Notes: generated by a model from the letters alone, not told the origin. A DNA stretch of 64,000 nt from Rosettibacter sp037481715 (GCA_037481715.1 JBBFLD010000006.1:186001-250000); one strand, 5' to 3'. Numbered from the stretch's first letter, positions 46,276 through 54,440 are shown. Made by a program: numbers and translations.

Positions 46276-46943
46276 TCTTCTTTAATTATGTAACCCACAC
46301 CACGAATTGTGTGGATTAACTTTTTGTCAAATCCATAATCAATTTTATTACGAAGTTTATTTATATAAACATCAATAACATTTGTATCGGTATCGAAATG
46401 GTAATCATAAACATGTTCAATTAATTTTGTGCGAGATACAATTTTATTTTTATTTCTTAATAGATATTCAAGAATGGAATATTCTTTTTGTGTTAAAATT
46501 ATTTCTTTGTTGTTTCGATAAACTGTGTGAGTTATTAAATCTAACTTAAGATCTGCAGCAGTTAATATATTTGATTTTTGAATTTCAGTTCTTCTTAATA
46601 AAGCTCTTATTCTTGCAGTTAATTCTTCAAAAGCAAAAGGTTTGGTAAGATAATCATCAGCTCCTGCATCAAGTCCTTCAACTTTATCATTTACAGAATC
46701 TTTTACGGTAAGCAACAAAATTGGTGTTATAATTTTTCTTTTTCTTAATTCTTTTGTTAATGTAATTCCGTCGATGAACGGAATCATAATGTCTAAAATT
46801 ATCAGGTCATATTCTTCGCTTGATGCAAGTACTAAGCCATCTTTCCCGTTATAAGCAACATCTACTGTAAAAAACTCTTCTTCCAATCCCTTTTTGATGA
46901 AAGAAGCAACTTTTTTTTCGTCTTCTATAACTAAAATTCTCAT
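46272..46943 (-). CDS. OmpR-family response regulator
   Basis: 223 residues. The receiver domain has the acidic pair EDE near the start, the phospho-acceptor Asp in LIILDIMIPFIDG, and the Lys in LTKPFAFEEL. The C-terminal winged helix has the OmpR/PhoB signature LTQKEYSILEYLLRNKNKIVSRTKLIEHVYDYHFDTDTNVIDVYINKLRNKID. I chose the ATG at 46943 (MRILVIEDE). It forms a two-component pair with the kinase downstream. Metal-response systems of the CusR/CopR type share this layout, but this is not decisive. Confidence 0.93.
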   Translation of the reverse strand: MRILVIEDEKKVASFIKKGLEEEFFTVDVAYNGKDGLVLASSEEYDLIILDIMIPFIDGITLTKELRKRKIITPILLLTVKDSVNDKVEGLDAGADDYLTKPFAFEELTARIRALLRRTEIQKSNILTAADLKLDLITHTVYRNNKEIILTQKEYSILEYLLRNKNKIVSRTKLIEHVYDYHFDTDTNVIDVYINKLRNKIDYGFDKKLIHTIRGVGYIIKEE

Positions 46944-46956
46944 GTTATAAAAATAC

Positions 46957-46983
46957 AAAAAAGGAGAGGTATAAACTCTCCTT
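46957..46983 (-). terminator. Rho-independent terminator upstream of the response regulator
   Basis: On the minus strand the 8-bp stem AAGGAGAG/CTCTCCTT with a 7-nt loop is followed by a T run (A tract 46957-46962 on the plus strand). It ends transcription from the Lys-rich protein gene before the two-component operon, although read-through is possible. Confidence 0.75.
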
Positions 46984-47012
46984 CTTAAAGTTTAATTCCA
47001 AATCAAAATGCA

Positions 47013-47288
47013 CTATTGTTTCTTTTCTTCTTTTGGTTTTTCTTCTGACTTTTTATGCATTTTGTGATGAGTGGTCTTCTCCTTCTTTTCTGCTTTTACA
47101 GTATCCTTTTTAGCTTCTTTCTTGGTTTCGGTAGCTGCTTTTGGCTTTTCTGCTTTTTGAGTTGAAGGAGCTGTTACTTCTTTCTTTGCTTTAGGTGTAG
47201 TGGTTTGGGTTTGTGCAAGTATATTGCTGCTTAAGAATACAACGGCAATTAAAACTGCAAGAATTGATGAGAATAATCTGGATTTCAT
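47013..47288 (-). CDS. Small secreted Lys/Ala/Thr-rich protein
   Basis: 91 residues. A Sec signal peptide (about residues 5-25, ILAVLIAVVFLSSNILAQ) precedes a low-complexity mature part made largely of Lys, Ala, Glu and Thr, with a short HHKMHKK cluster that could bind metal ions. No fold can be inferred, and the mature part is probably disordered. The TAC TCC TTT upstream region (plus strand) reads as a good AAAGGAGTA ribosome-binding site on the minus strand. It is next to, but separated by a terminator from, the two-component genes. Confidence 0.65.
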   Translation of the reverse strand: MKSRLFSSILAVLIAVVFLSSNILAQTQTTTPKAKKEVTAPSTQKAEKPKAATETKKEAKKDTVKAEKKEKTTHHKMHKKSEEKPKEEKKQ

Positions 47289-47511
47289 GATGCTACTCCT
47301 TTTTTGTTGGACATATTGTTAACTAACTTACAGTTCAAACTTATTTTATAAACATTAAATGGTTATTAAAAATAGATTAAAAATTTTTAATGAAAGTTGG
47401 CTTGATTAAAAAAGTAATAAGCAAAGATTCTATGAATAATTATTCATTATTGTAAAATTTTTTTAATTATTGACTAAACTTTTGAATTGTAGTTGCGATA
47501 ATTAACCAGAA

Positions 47512-47546
47512 TCGTTTATCAATTTACACAGAGGATTGATAAACGA
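47512..47546. promoter_or_regulatory. Perfect inverted repeat in the fimbrial operon leader
   Basis: TCGTTTATCAAT (47512-47523) and ATTGATAAACGA (47535-47546) are perfect inverted complements of 12 bp separated by 11 nt (TTACACAGAGG). The loop holds an AGAGG that resembles the true ribosome-binding site AGAGG at 47572-47576 of the next gene. It may be an operator for a dimeric regulator, or an mRNA leader hairpin that stabilises the transcript. The sequence does not decide between the two. The rest of the 294-bp gap (47289-47582) is AT-rich and shows nothing else clear. Confidence 0.7.
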
Positions 47547-47582
47547 AATTAATTAAATGTTAAATTCACAGAGAGGTGCAAC

Positions 47583-48074
47583 ATGAGAAAGCTAGTAATA
47601 GCTCTAGCTATTCTACCGTTCTACTTCATAGCTACAACAAGCTATGCACAAAGTAGTGCTAGCGATAATGTCCAGGTAACAGCTAACATACTCGCTGGTC
47701 TTACAATTCAGCACATATCAGGTAACCTGGATTTTGGTGACATTACTGTAACTGGCAGTCCCCAAACACCACAAAAAACCCCCGATAATGGAGCCCTTTT
47801 TGAAGTAACTGGTAATAATAGTACACCAGTAACTGTAACTTTCAATAATGTTACTCTTTCTAATGGGGCTACTGGTACTATGACTTTTACACCAAACGTT
47901 GAACATACTACAACAAATACCTATAACAGTCCTACTTCTGTAAGTAGTGGTGGTTCTGTTACACTTACAAGTGGTGGAAAAGCCTGGCTGTGGGTAGGTG
48001 GTTCTTTAGCTGTTGCTGCTAATCAAGAACCCGGTTCCTATACAGGTACTTTTACTATATCAGTTGCTTATTAA
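47583..48074 (+). CDS. DUF4402-family fimbrial subunit (probable major subunit)
   Basis: 163 residues. A Sec signal peptide ends in SYAQ (about residue 23). The mature part is an all-beta Ig-like domain with DUF4402 features: VQVTANILAGLTIQ, LDFGDITV, LFEVTGNN, VTFNNVTL, AWLWVGGSL and the C-terminal strand YTGTFTISVAY. It is about 35-40% similar by eye to the next gene product. It is first in the operon and followed by a strong hairpin, as expected for the most abundant subunit. Its codon choice (CTA, TAC, CCC, ACC) is less AT-biased than its neighbours, which fits high expression or foreign origin. Confidence 0.8.
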   Translation: MRKLVIALAILPFYFIATTSYAQSSASDNVQVTANILAGLTIQHISGNLDFGDITVTGSPQTPQKTPDNGALFEVTGNNSTPVTVTFNNVTLSNGATGTMTFTPNVEHTTTNTYNSPTSVSSGGSVTLTSGGKAWLWVGGSLAVAANQEPGSYTGTFTISVAY

Positions 48075-48093
48075 ATAGGGGGAGTGCCAAAAT

Positions 48094-48129
48094 TTGAAGA
48101 CACTGCCATATCGGGGGTAGTGTCTTCAA
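48094..48129 (+). terminator. Stem-loop between first and second fimbrial subunit genes
   Basis: TTGAAGACACTGCC (48094-48107) pairs with GGTAGTGTCTTCAA (48116-48129) over an 8-nt loop, giving a 14-bp stem with one G-U pair. A T-rich stretch (TATTTTGTTCTTTTT) follows, though without an unbroken T run. It probably acts as a partial terminator or 3'-end stabiliser that raises the first transcript over the distal genes. Confidence 0.75.
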
Positions 48130-48182
48130 TATTTTGTTCTTTTTGTTGATATTTGCATCTTTATTATTTATAATAAAGATGT

Positions 48183-48695
48183 ATGATTAAAGCCAAATAT
48201 ACATTTTTGTTTTTGTTACTGACCTCAATTTGCTTTGCACAATCAGGTAGTGCAAGTGCATCAGTAACAGCAAATGTTATTACACCCATAACAATTATTA
48301 CTACAGGAAGCATCGATTTTGGTGATGTTATAGTTATGCCTAATCCTTATCAGGTAACAAAATCACCTGAGAGCGGCAGCAGACATGAGGTGCAGGGAAA
48401 TCCTAATAGCAGCGTGACAATATCATTTAATCCTATTACACTTGACAACTTTAACTGGGTAGCACAACATGGAGGAACTTCTGGAACAATAACTTTTATT
48501 CCAGAAGTAAAGCATACAGGGACTAATCCAAATTATGTTAATCCAATTACCGTCACAAGCGGCGGTGTTTATCAATTAACAGATGTTGGTGGAATTGGTA
48601 AACTTTATTTATGGGTTGGCGGTGCTATAAATGTTAATGCTAATCAACCAGTTGGTTATTATACAGGAACATTTGTAATTAATGTTTCTTATTAA
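48183..48695 (+). CDS. DUF4402-family fimbrial subunit
   Basis: 170 residues with a Sec signal peptide (ending CFAQ, about residue 20). The mature domain parallels the first subunit: ASVTANVITPITII, SIDFGDVIVM, HEVQGNPNSSVTISFNPITL, KLYLWVGGAINVNANQPVGYYTGTFVINVSY. It is therefore a paralogue, perhaps an adaptor or tip subunit. It starts 53 nt after the hairpin, without a strong ribosome-binding site. Confidence 0.78.
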   Translation: MIKAKYTFLFLLLTSICFAQSGSASASVTANVITPITIITTGSIDFGDVIVMPNPYQVTKSPESGSRHEVQGNPNSSVTISFNPITLDNFNWVAQHGGTSGTITFIPEVKHTGTNPNYVNPITVTSGGVYQLTDVGGIGKLYLWVGGAINVNANQPVGYYTGTFVINVSY

Positions 48696-48700
48696 TAAAA

Positions 48701-49174
48701 ATGAAAATAAATTCATTACATATTAAATATTTATTTCTGATTTTTTATCTTATAGTTAATGTTACATCATCAGCACAGCTAATAGTTAGCAAGCTGAATG
48801 ATTTAGCTTTTGGTACGGTATTTAAAGGTTATTCTTCTTCTGTAAATCATCTTGATGTAAATGCAGCTAAGTTTTATTTCAATACTGGTAACCTGCAAAA
48901 TGTAAATATTCTTGTACAATTTGTATTGCCGCAGAATTTAACAAATAATATTGATAATCTCCTGATTACATTTAGTACACAGCAATCAGCTTGGGCTACA
49001 AAAGATTTACCCACAGGAAGAACAAATTTTAATCCTTATCAACCATTAAGATTTAATAGATTGAAAAAAAATACAAGCATATATATCTGGTTGGGTGCAA
49101 CTATTACGATTCCGACTGCAATTACAAGCGGCTTATATAATGGAACAATAATTATGAATGTAGAAAGAATATAG
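48701..49174 (+). CDS. Divergent DUF4402-like minor subunit
   Basis: 157 residues with a signal peptide (about residues 10-26, ending SSAQ). The pattern LNDLAFGTVFKG, LPTGRTNFNPYQPLRF, SIYIWLGATITIPTAITSGLYNGTIIMNVERI follows the same strand order as the two upstream subunits, in particular the terminal W-x-G-A ... G-x-Y-x-G-T-x-x-x-V. It lies 5 nt after the second subunit gene. A minor or terminating role is inferred from divergence and position. Confidence 0.65.
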   Translation: MKINSLHIKYLFLIFYLIVNVTSSAQLIVSKLNDLAFGTVFKGYSSSVNHLDVNAAKFYFNTGNLQNVNILVQFVLPQNLTNNIDNLLITFSTQQSAWATKDLPTGRTNFNPYQPLRFNRLKKNTSIYIWLGATITIPTAITSGLYNGTIIMNVERI

Positions 49175-49203
49175 TTCTACTCTAAATTAAAAGGAATAGA
49201 ATC

Positions 49204-50031
49204 ATGAAAAAATTTTACTTTTTCTTTTTGTTGATACCAAATTTAATCTTTGCTCAAATTATTATTTCGCCTTATGTAGTTTATTTAGATACTAAAAATC
49301 AATTTGCCAATATGATTGTTCAAAACGAGTCCGATGAACCTTATGAAATTGGAATATCTTTCAAGTTTGGATTCCCTGTATCGGATTCACTTGGAAATCT
49401 TACAATGAAATATATTGATGAACCAACATCAGAATATCCCTCCATTTTAAATTATGTGCGAGCTTTTCCAAAGAAGTTTGTATTAAATCCCAGGCAAAAA
49501 CAGCTAATTGGTTTGTCAATTAAACCTCCTCAAAATCTTCAAGATGGAACTTATTGGGTGAGAATTGTAACATCTTCTACTAGACAGAGACCTCAGCCAC
49601 TTCTTGATACAAACAATCAAAATTTGAATGCACAAATTAATTTTGTATTGAATCAGATTACAACAATGCTTTATCGAACCGAAAATGCAAGCACTGGAAT
49701 TGAAATCAAAGATTCTAAATATTATAAGAACACTGACAATATTGATATAGTTACTTCATTAAAAAGATTGGGCAACTCACCATTTTTTGGTGATGTAACA
49801 GTAATGTTATACGATAACAATAACAATCTTATAAAAAGTGATACTCAGCATGTGAAAGTATTTTATGATTTATCTGTTAAGAATAGTTTTAAACTTTCTG
49901 ACTTGCCTAAAGGAAGTTACAGAGCTGAAATCAGAGTTAAACATAATGAAAAAGAAGATATTCCTAAAAGTGCTCCAATTAAGTTAATTCAGGATAATGT
50001 TCGAAATTCTTTAGAAATATTAATCGAGTAA
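49204..50031 (+). CDS. PapD-like periplasmic fimbrial chaperone
   Basis: 275 residues with a Sec signal peptide (about 1-17, ending IFAQ). The N-terminal Ig domain has the chaperone pattern: ISPYVVYLDTKNQFANMIVQNES (A1/B strands), the edge strand FVLNPRQKQLIGLSI (92-106), which corresponds to the G1 donor strand, and DGTYWVRIVTS (114-124). A second Ig-like domain follows (about 165-265). It should hold subunits in the periplasm by donor-strand complementation and pass them to the usher. It is 29 nt after the third subunit gene and 16 nt before the usher gene. Confidence 0.78.
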   Translation: MKKFYFFFLLIPNLIFAQIIISPYVVYLDTKNQFANMIVQNESDEPYEIGISFKFGFPVSDSLGNLTMKYIDEPTSEYPSILNYVRAFPKKFVLNPRQKQLIGLSIKPPQNLQDGTYWVRIVTSSTRQRPQPLLDTNNQNLNAQINFVLNQITTMLYRTENASTGIEIKDSKYYKNTDNIDIVTSLKRLGNSPFFGDVTVMLYDNNNNLIKSDTQHVKVFYDLSVKNSFKLSDLPKGSYRAEIRVKHNEKEDIPKSAPIKLIQDNVRNSLEILIE

Positions 50032-50047
50032 AAAACATTTAATGTAA

Positions 50048-52744
50048 TTGATAATAAACCATGTTATTCTGATATCTATTATTTTAATCTTTACTACGCC
50101 CAACTTTCTTTGGGGGAGTAAAGATTATTTCTTTCATAAAAAAAGCTATCCTAATTATTTATACTCAAATGGCAATTATCACCGAGATAAATCAAATAAC
50201 ATCTATTTCGAAAGTGATACTATAATTTCACAAAGCGAAAGAGATACTTCTTTTGAAAATAAAATTTCTCAGACAGATATTGAAGAAGCTTATTTTTTTC
50301 TTGTTTATCAAGATGTGGTAAGAACAAGAATTGTTATCTTCAATTACAATAATTCATTTTACCTGCCTTTAATAGAAATATTCAAATTGCTCGAAATAAA
50401 TTTCAACTTTTCACAAAATCAGAAATTAATCTCGGGCTTTTTTATTGAAGCTGACAGCACTTATAGTTTTGATTTTGTAAAGCGTATTTATCAAGATAAA
50501 TCAAAACAAATTTATTATTCAAATGATGATTTTATTTACACTCCACTCGAGATTTATGTAAAACCAGAATTGATTGAAAAATCACTTGGACTTTCTTTTT
50601 CCTTTAATATAAACGAATTAACAATTAACTTAAAAACAGAAAAAATATTGCCGGTTTACAGCAGAATAAAACGCGAGATAAATTATAAATACATAAAGAA
50701 AGAAATCATAAAACCAGATTTTACTTATCCAATTGAAAAAAAATTAATCAAAGGATTATTTCTTGACTATTTCATTTCTTCAAATTTTACAAAAGGATTG
50801 CCAGCTTTTCATAATTATAATTTAGGTTTGGGTGGAATTTTTTTAGGCGGCGATATCGAACTTAGCATGAATGGAAGTATTAATCAAAAATTTACTTCTA
50901 TTAATGATTACATTTATAAATGGAATTATGTTTTTAATTACAAACATTTATCTCAAATATCATTAGGAACTTTAGAATATAACGGTTTACAACAAACTAC
51001 AATTAGTGGTATTTCAATTACTAATGAACCCGTAGAACCAAGAAAAAATTACTATGTTTATTCCTTTTCAGATCAGTGTGGACCAAATTGGACTGTTGAA
51101 CTTTACATTAACAATAAATTAACTGATGTTACCAAGGCAGATGCAAATGGCAGTTTTCATTTTGATATTCCATTAAATTATGGAACTTCATTTATCAGTT
51201 TAAAATTTTATGGTCCTGCTGGAAATTATTTGAGTACAAGAAAATTATTTCAAATCCCAGTAAAATTTATACCTCCAAAAGAATTTAACTACACTATAAA
51301 TATTGGGAAAGTAAATTACAATAATAATTTCTTAGCACAGGCTTATGGCTCTTATGGGTTCTCCGAATGGTTAACAAACAGCGTTGGATTAGAATTTATT
51401 AAAGGAGATAATCTAAGAAATATTTTTCTTTATAATGAACTTAATGCAAGAATTAATTCTTCTTATATCTTTAATTTAACATTAGCTCCAAAAGCATATT
51501 ATCGATTGGGACTTAATGCACTATATTATTCACAGATGTCAATTAATTTATTTGCAACAAAGTTTTTTAAAAATACTTTTTATAATCCATACAATATCAA
51601 CGAAGAATTTCAATCCGATCTCTTCATTCCATTTGATTTTGGAAGTTACTCAATAAACTTAGGCAGCGGCTTCAAAATTCAAAACTCAGCTGAATTCAGA
51701 AATAAATTCTTTTCATTTAATGCTGGTGTAAGAACTGAATATGTAAATCCAACTATTTCCTATAAAATTTATTATAATGAATACAACAAATATCTATTCA
51801 AGCAATCTTATTTAACTTATGGTTTAATATTCCCTCTAAGATTTCTTGATAAATGGTCTAATCTGCTAAAAGCAAATTTGTTAAATATTCAATTCAATTA
51901 TGATGCTACAAAAGGAAAACTTCTTCAATATAATCTGATTTATTCTGCAGACTTATCCTTAGAAAGCAGATTTGAAATTAATTACAACAAAATTATTAAC
52001 ATGGGTAGCACTCTTAAATTTGGATTGGTTGTTAATTTCCCATTTTTGAAGTCCTGGTCTACATTTAGTGATAATAGTTTGTTTACAAATCTTTATGGTG
52101 CTGTTGCATACGATATGGATATTAATAACTATTCGTTTTATAACCGCTCTCAAATTGGAAAGTCGGTCGTACTATGCAGACTTTTTATTGATAAGAATGG
52201 CAATAATAAATTTGATGATGGTGAAATGATGGTAAACGATGCAAGTATAACTTTAGAGACTCCCTGTTCAATGGAAAAAATAAGCGAAGGAATAATCAAA
52301 ATTCGTGAACTAAATCCTTATACGACTTACATATTAAAAGTTGATGATAATGTTAAAAATCCTTTTTTATTCCCAGTGTTCAAAACAATAGCTTTTCAAA
52401 CAATTCCTAATTCTTCAAGAATAATTGATGTGCCTTTTTATGAAGGTAATGAAGTTTATGGAAGCGTTATACTAATCTTAAAAGACAATTCTAAAAAATT
52501 ATTAAACGGAATTAATGTTATTTTTGAAAACCTTTCTGATAATACAAAATTAAAAGCTACTACTTTTTCTGACGGAACATTTTATTTATTGGGAGTAAAA
52601 CCAGTAAAATATAAAATTTATATAGACCCTGAACAAATGGATTTGTTAAATTGTGCATCGGACCCGGAATTTTTTATCTATGAATTTAATAACTATGATA
52701 GTTCTGGAAGAGATTTTAACTTTGAATTAAGGATTAAAAAATAA
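50048..52744 (+). CDS. Usher-like outer-membrane fimbrial assembly protein
   Basis: 898 residues. A Sec signal peptide (2-22) is followed by an N-terminal domain (about 75-215), then a long stretch of alternating aromatic/polar strands that fits a beta barrel. A plug-like insert sits around 350-400 (VELYINNKLTDVTKADANGSFHFDIP ... SLKFYGPAG), as in FimD/PapC plugs. The C-terminal segments are a Ca-binding-like RLFIDKNGNNKFDDGE (711-726) and a carboxypeptidase-regulatory-type domain (804-898). I read it as a secretion pore of the chaperone-usher type, not a certain homologue. The start is a TTG with a weak ribosome-binding site. Confidence 0.7.
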   Translation: MIINHVILISIILIFTTPNFLWGSKDYFFHKKSYPNYLYSNGNYHRDKSNNIYFESDTIISQSERDTSFENKISQTDIEEAYFFLVYQDVVRTRIVIFNYNNSFYLPLIEIFKLLEINFNFSQNQKLISGFFIEADSTYSFDFVKRIYQDKSKQIYYSNDDFIYTPLEIYVKPELIEKSLGLSFSFNINELTINLKTEKILPVYSRIKREINYKYIKKEIIKPDFTYPIEKKLIKGLFLDYFISSNFTKGLPAFHNYNLGLGGIFLGGDIELSMNGSINQKFTSINDYIYKWNYVFNYKHLSQISLGTLEYNGLQQTTISGISITNEPVEPRKNYYVYSFSDQCGPNWTVELYINNKLTDVTKADANGSFHFDIPLNYGTSFISLKFYGPAGNYLSTRKLFQIPVKFIPPKEFNYTINIGKVNYNNNFLAQAYGSYGFSEWLTNSVGLEFIKGDNLRNIFLYNELNARINSSYIFNLTLAPKAYYRLGLNALYYSQMSINLFATKFFKNTFYNPYNINEEFQSDLFIPFDFGSYSINLGSGFKIQNSAEFRNKFFSFNAGVRTEYVNPTISYKIYYNEYNKYLFKQSYLTYGLIFPLRFLDKWSNLLKANLLNIQFNYDATKGKLLQYNLIYSADLSLESRFEINYNKIINMGSTLKFGLVVNFPFLKSWSTFSDNSLFTNLYGAVAYDMDINNYSFYNRSQIGKSVVLCRLFIDKNGNNKFDDGEMMVNDASITLETPCSMEKISEGIIKIRELNPYTTYILKVDDNVKNPFLFPVFKTIAFQTIPNSSRIIDVPFYEGNEVYGSVILILKDNSKKLLNGINVIFENLSDNTKLKATTFSDGTFYLLGVKPVKYKIYIDPEQMDLLNCASDPEFFIYEFNNYDSSGRDFNFELRIKK

Positions 52745-52756
52745 AAAGGTTTAACC

Positions 52757-53803
52757 ATGCATGAATTTCTAAAACAAAAATATTTCGACAATACAATTCA
52801 AGAATATCTTTTGGCGATTGGAATTCTTATTCTCACATTTTTCATTCTTTATTTCTTAAAAAATTTTTTCTTACAAAGAATCAAAAAGAAATTTGAAGAA
52901 AGCGGATATAATAAGTTTCATTACATCGAAAGAATAACAAATCGTTTGCTTGTGCCTGCAGTATTCCTTGGAGCTGTTTATATTACTTTAGAATATTTGA
53001 GCTTTGGAAAAGAAGCAGATAAAATAATAAGCATCATCTACATAATAATTTTGACTTATTTCATTATCCGCTTCGGCAACGCATTAATTCGCTTTCTTCT
53101 TGAAAGATATTTTCAAAAACGAAGAGGCGATGAAGAACTAAAAAGAATTCAGCCTCTCTATGGAGTTATAAATTTAATTCTCTGGATTATAGGTTTAATT
53201 TTTCTTTTAGATAATCTTGGCTTTCATGTAACAACAATTGTTACTGGACTTGGAATTACAGGCATAGCTGTTGCACTTGCTGCACAGGCATTGCTTGGAG
53301 ATTTGTTCAGCTACTTTGTTATATTTTTCGACAAACCTTTTGAAGTGGGAGATTTTATTTCTTTTGATAATAAATCCGGAAACATTGAGCAAATTGGAAT
53401 TAAGACAACCAAAATTAGATCATTAAGTGGCGAACAACTTATTGTATCAAATTCAAAATTGACAAATTCTGTTGTGCATAATTTCAAAAGACTTGAAAAA
53501 AGAAGAGTGCTATTGAAACTTGGGGTTACATATCAAACACCACTTGAAAAATTGAAAATCATCCCAGATTTAGTTAAAGAAATCATCCTTAAAAATGAAC
53601 TAACTGAATTTGACAGAGGACATTTTGCAAACTATGGTGATTTTAGTCTTAATTTCGAATTTGTTTATTTTGTTCTTTCATCAGATTATAAAACTTATAT
53701 GGATATACAGCAGCAGATTAATTTCGATATTTATCAAAAGTTCGAACAGGAAAAAATTGATTTTGCTTATCCAACTCAAACAATAATTTTAAATAAAGAT
53801 TAA
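52757..53803 (+). CDS. MscS-family mechanosensitive channel
   Basis: 348 residues. About four N-terminal membrane helices lead to the pore-lining region VTGLGITGIAVALAAQALLGDLFSYFVIFFDKPFEVGDFISF, which joins helix 3 to the cytoplasmic beta domain, then the soluble domain with IEQIGIKTTKIRSLSGEQLIVSNSKL. It should open under membrane tension to release solutes. It follows the usher gene at 12 nt and may be read through from the fimbrial operon, without an evident functional link. Confidence 0.9.
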   Translation: MHEFLKQKYFDNTIQEYLLAIGILILTFFILYFLKNFFLQRIKKKFEESGYNKFHYIERITNRLLVPAVFLGAVYITLEYLSFGKEADKIISIIYIIILTYFIIRFGNALIRFLLERYFQKRRGDEELKRIQPLYGVINLILWIIGLIFLLDNLGFHVTTIVTGLGITGIAVALAAQALLGDLFSYFVIFFDKPFEVGDFISFDNKSGNIEQIGIKTTKIRSLSGEQLIVSNSKLTNSVVHNFKRLEKRRVLLKLGVTYQTPLEKLKIIPDLVKEIILKNELTEFDRGHFANYGDFSLNFEFVYFVLSSDYKTYMDIQQQINFDIYQKFEQEKIDFAYPTQTIILNKD

Positions 53804-53832
53804 TTTCTGTATAAATTAATGCGGAGATTTTT

Positions 53833-54264
53833 ATGACTGTGTTTTTTTCTAAAGCATGTGAACTCGGAATTCAAGCTGTTCTTTTTTTATCAATTAAAAA
53901 AGAGAAATTAATTTTTAATGCAGAAGAAATTTCTAAAGAATTAAAAGTGCCCAAAGAGTTTGTTTCAAAAATATTGCAGAAATTAACATATCACGGAATT
54001 GTTGGTTCGAAAAAGGGAAAGAATGGGGGATTTTATTTAGCTAAGAATCCAAATCTAATTAGATTGATTGATATTATCGAAGCAATTGATGGATTGGATG
54101 TTTTTAAGAGTTGTGTTTTAGGTTTTCCGGGATGCTCGAACGATAACCCCTGTCCCGTTCATGAAAAGTGGGGAAAACTTAGAGACGAAGCATATAAAAT
54201 GTTCAGCGAAGAAACACTTTCACAATTAAAAGAAAAAACTATTCAAAAAATTTTGAATCTATAA
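53833..54264 (+). CDS. Rrf2-family transcriptional regulator (NsrR-like Fe-S sensor)
   Basis: 143 residues. An N-terminal winged HTH (FNAEEISKELKVPKEFVSKILQKLTYHGIVGSKKGKNGGFYLAKN) is followed by the three-Cys cluster SCVLGFPGCSNDNPCPVH with Cys94, Cys101 and Cys107 (spacing C-x6-C-x5-C), which suits a [2Fe-2S] or [4Fe-4S] cluster. It faces the nitrogen-oxide genes across a convergent gap, so control of those genes by an NO- or redox-sensing repressor is a reasonable inference. Its own binding site is not evident. Confidence 0.85.
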   Translation: MTVFFSKACELGIQAVLFLSIKKEKLIFNAEEISKELKVPKEFVSKILQKLTYHGIVGSKKGKNGGFYLAKNPNLIRLIDIIEAIDGLDVFKSCVLGFPGCSNDNPCPVHEKWGKLRDEAYKMFSEETLSQLKEKTIQKILNL

Positions 54265-54410
54265 ATAATGTTTGACAAAAACTTCTAATACAAAAATCTT
54301 AGTAAAATTGTTAATACAGGTTCAATCTGAAAAAATTTTTATTGTTTTACATCATTTTAGCAGCTTCTTTAAAATTAAGTCTTTCTCTAATTTTTATTTC
54401 AAATAGGAAA

Positions 54411-54440
54411 CGAAGCCGCCAAACATTCTTTGCGGCTTCG
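54411..54440. terminator. GC-rich hairpin between convergent genes
   Basis: CGAAGCCGC (54411-54419) pairs with GCGGCTTCG (54432-54440). The loop can add an AAA/TTT pair set after one bulged C. It is the only GC-rich element in the 300-bp gap (54265-54564) between the Rrf2 gene and the octaheme cytochrome gene, and probably ends transcription from one or both sides. T-runs are short. Confidence 0.7.

Noticed and set aside
47482..47497. Sigma-54-like element (TTGAAT-N5-TTGCG) upstream of the fimbrial operon, tempting because rpoN is in the window
   Set aside because: The invariant GG of the -24 element is missing and the match is weak for AT-rich DNA. No sigma-54 activator is encoded nearby.
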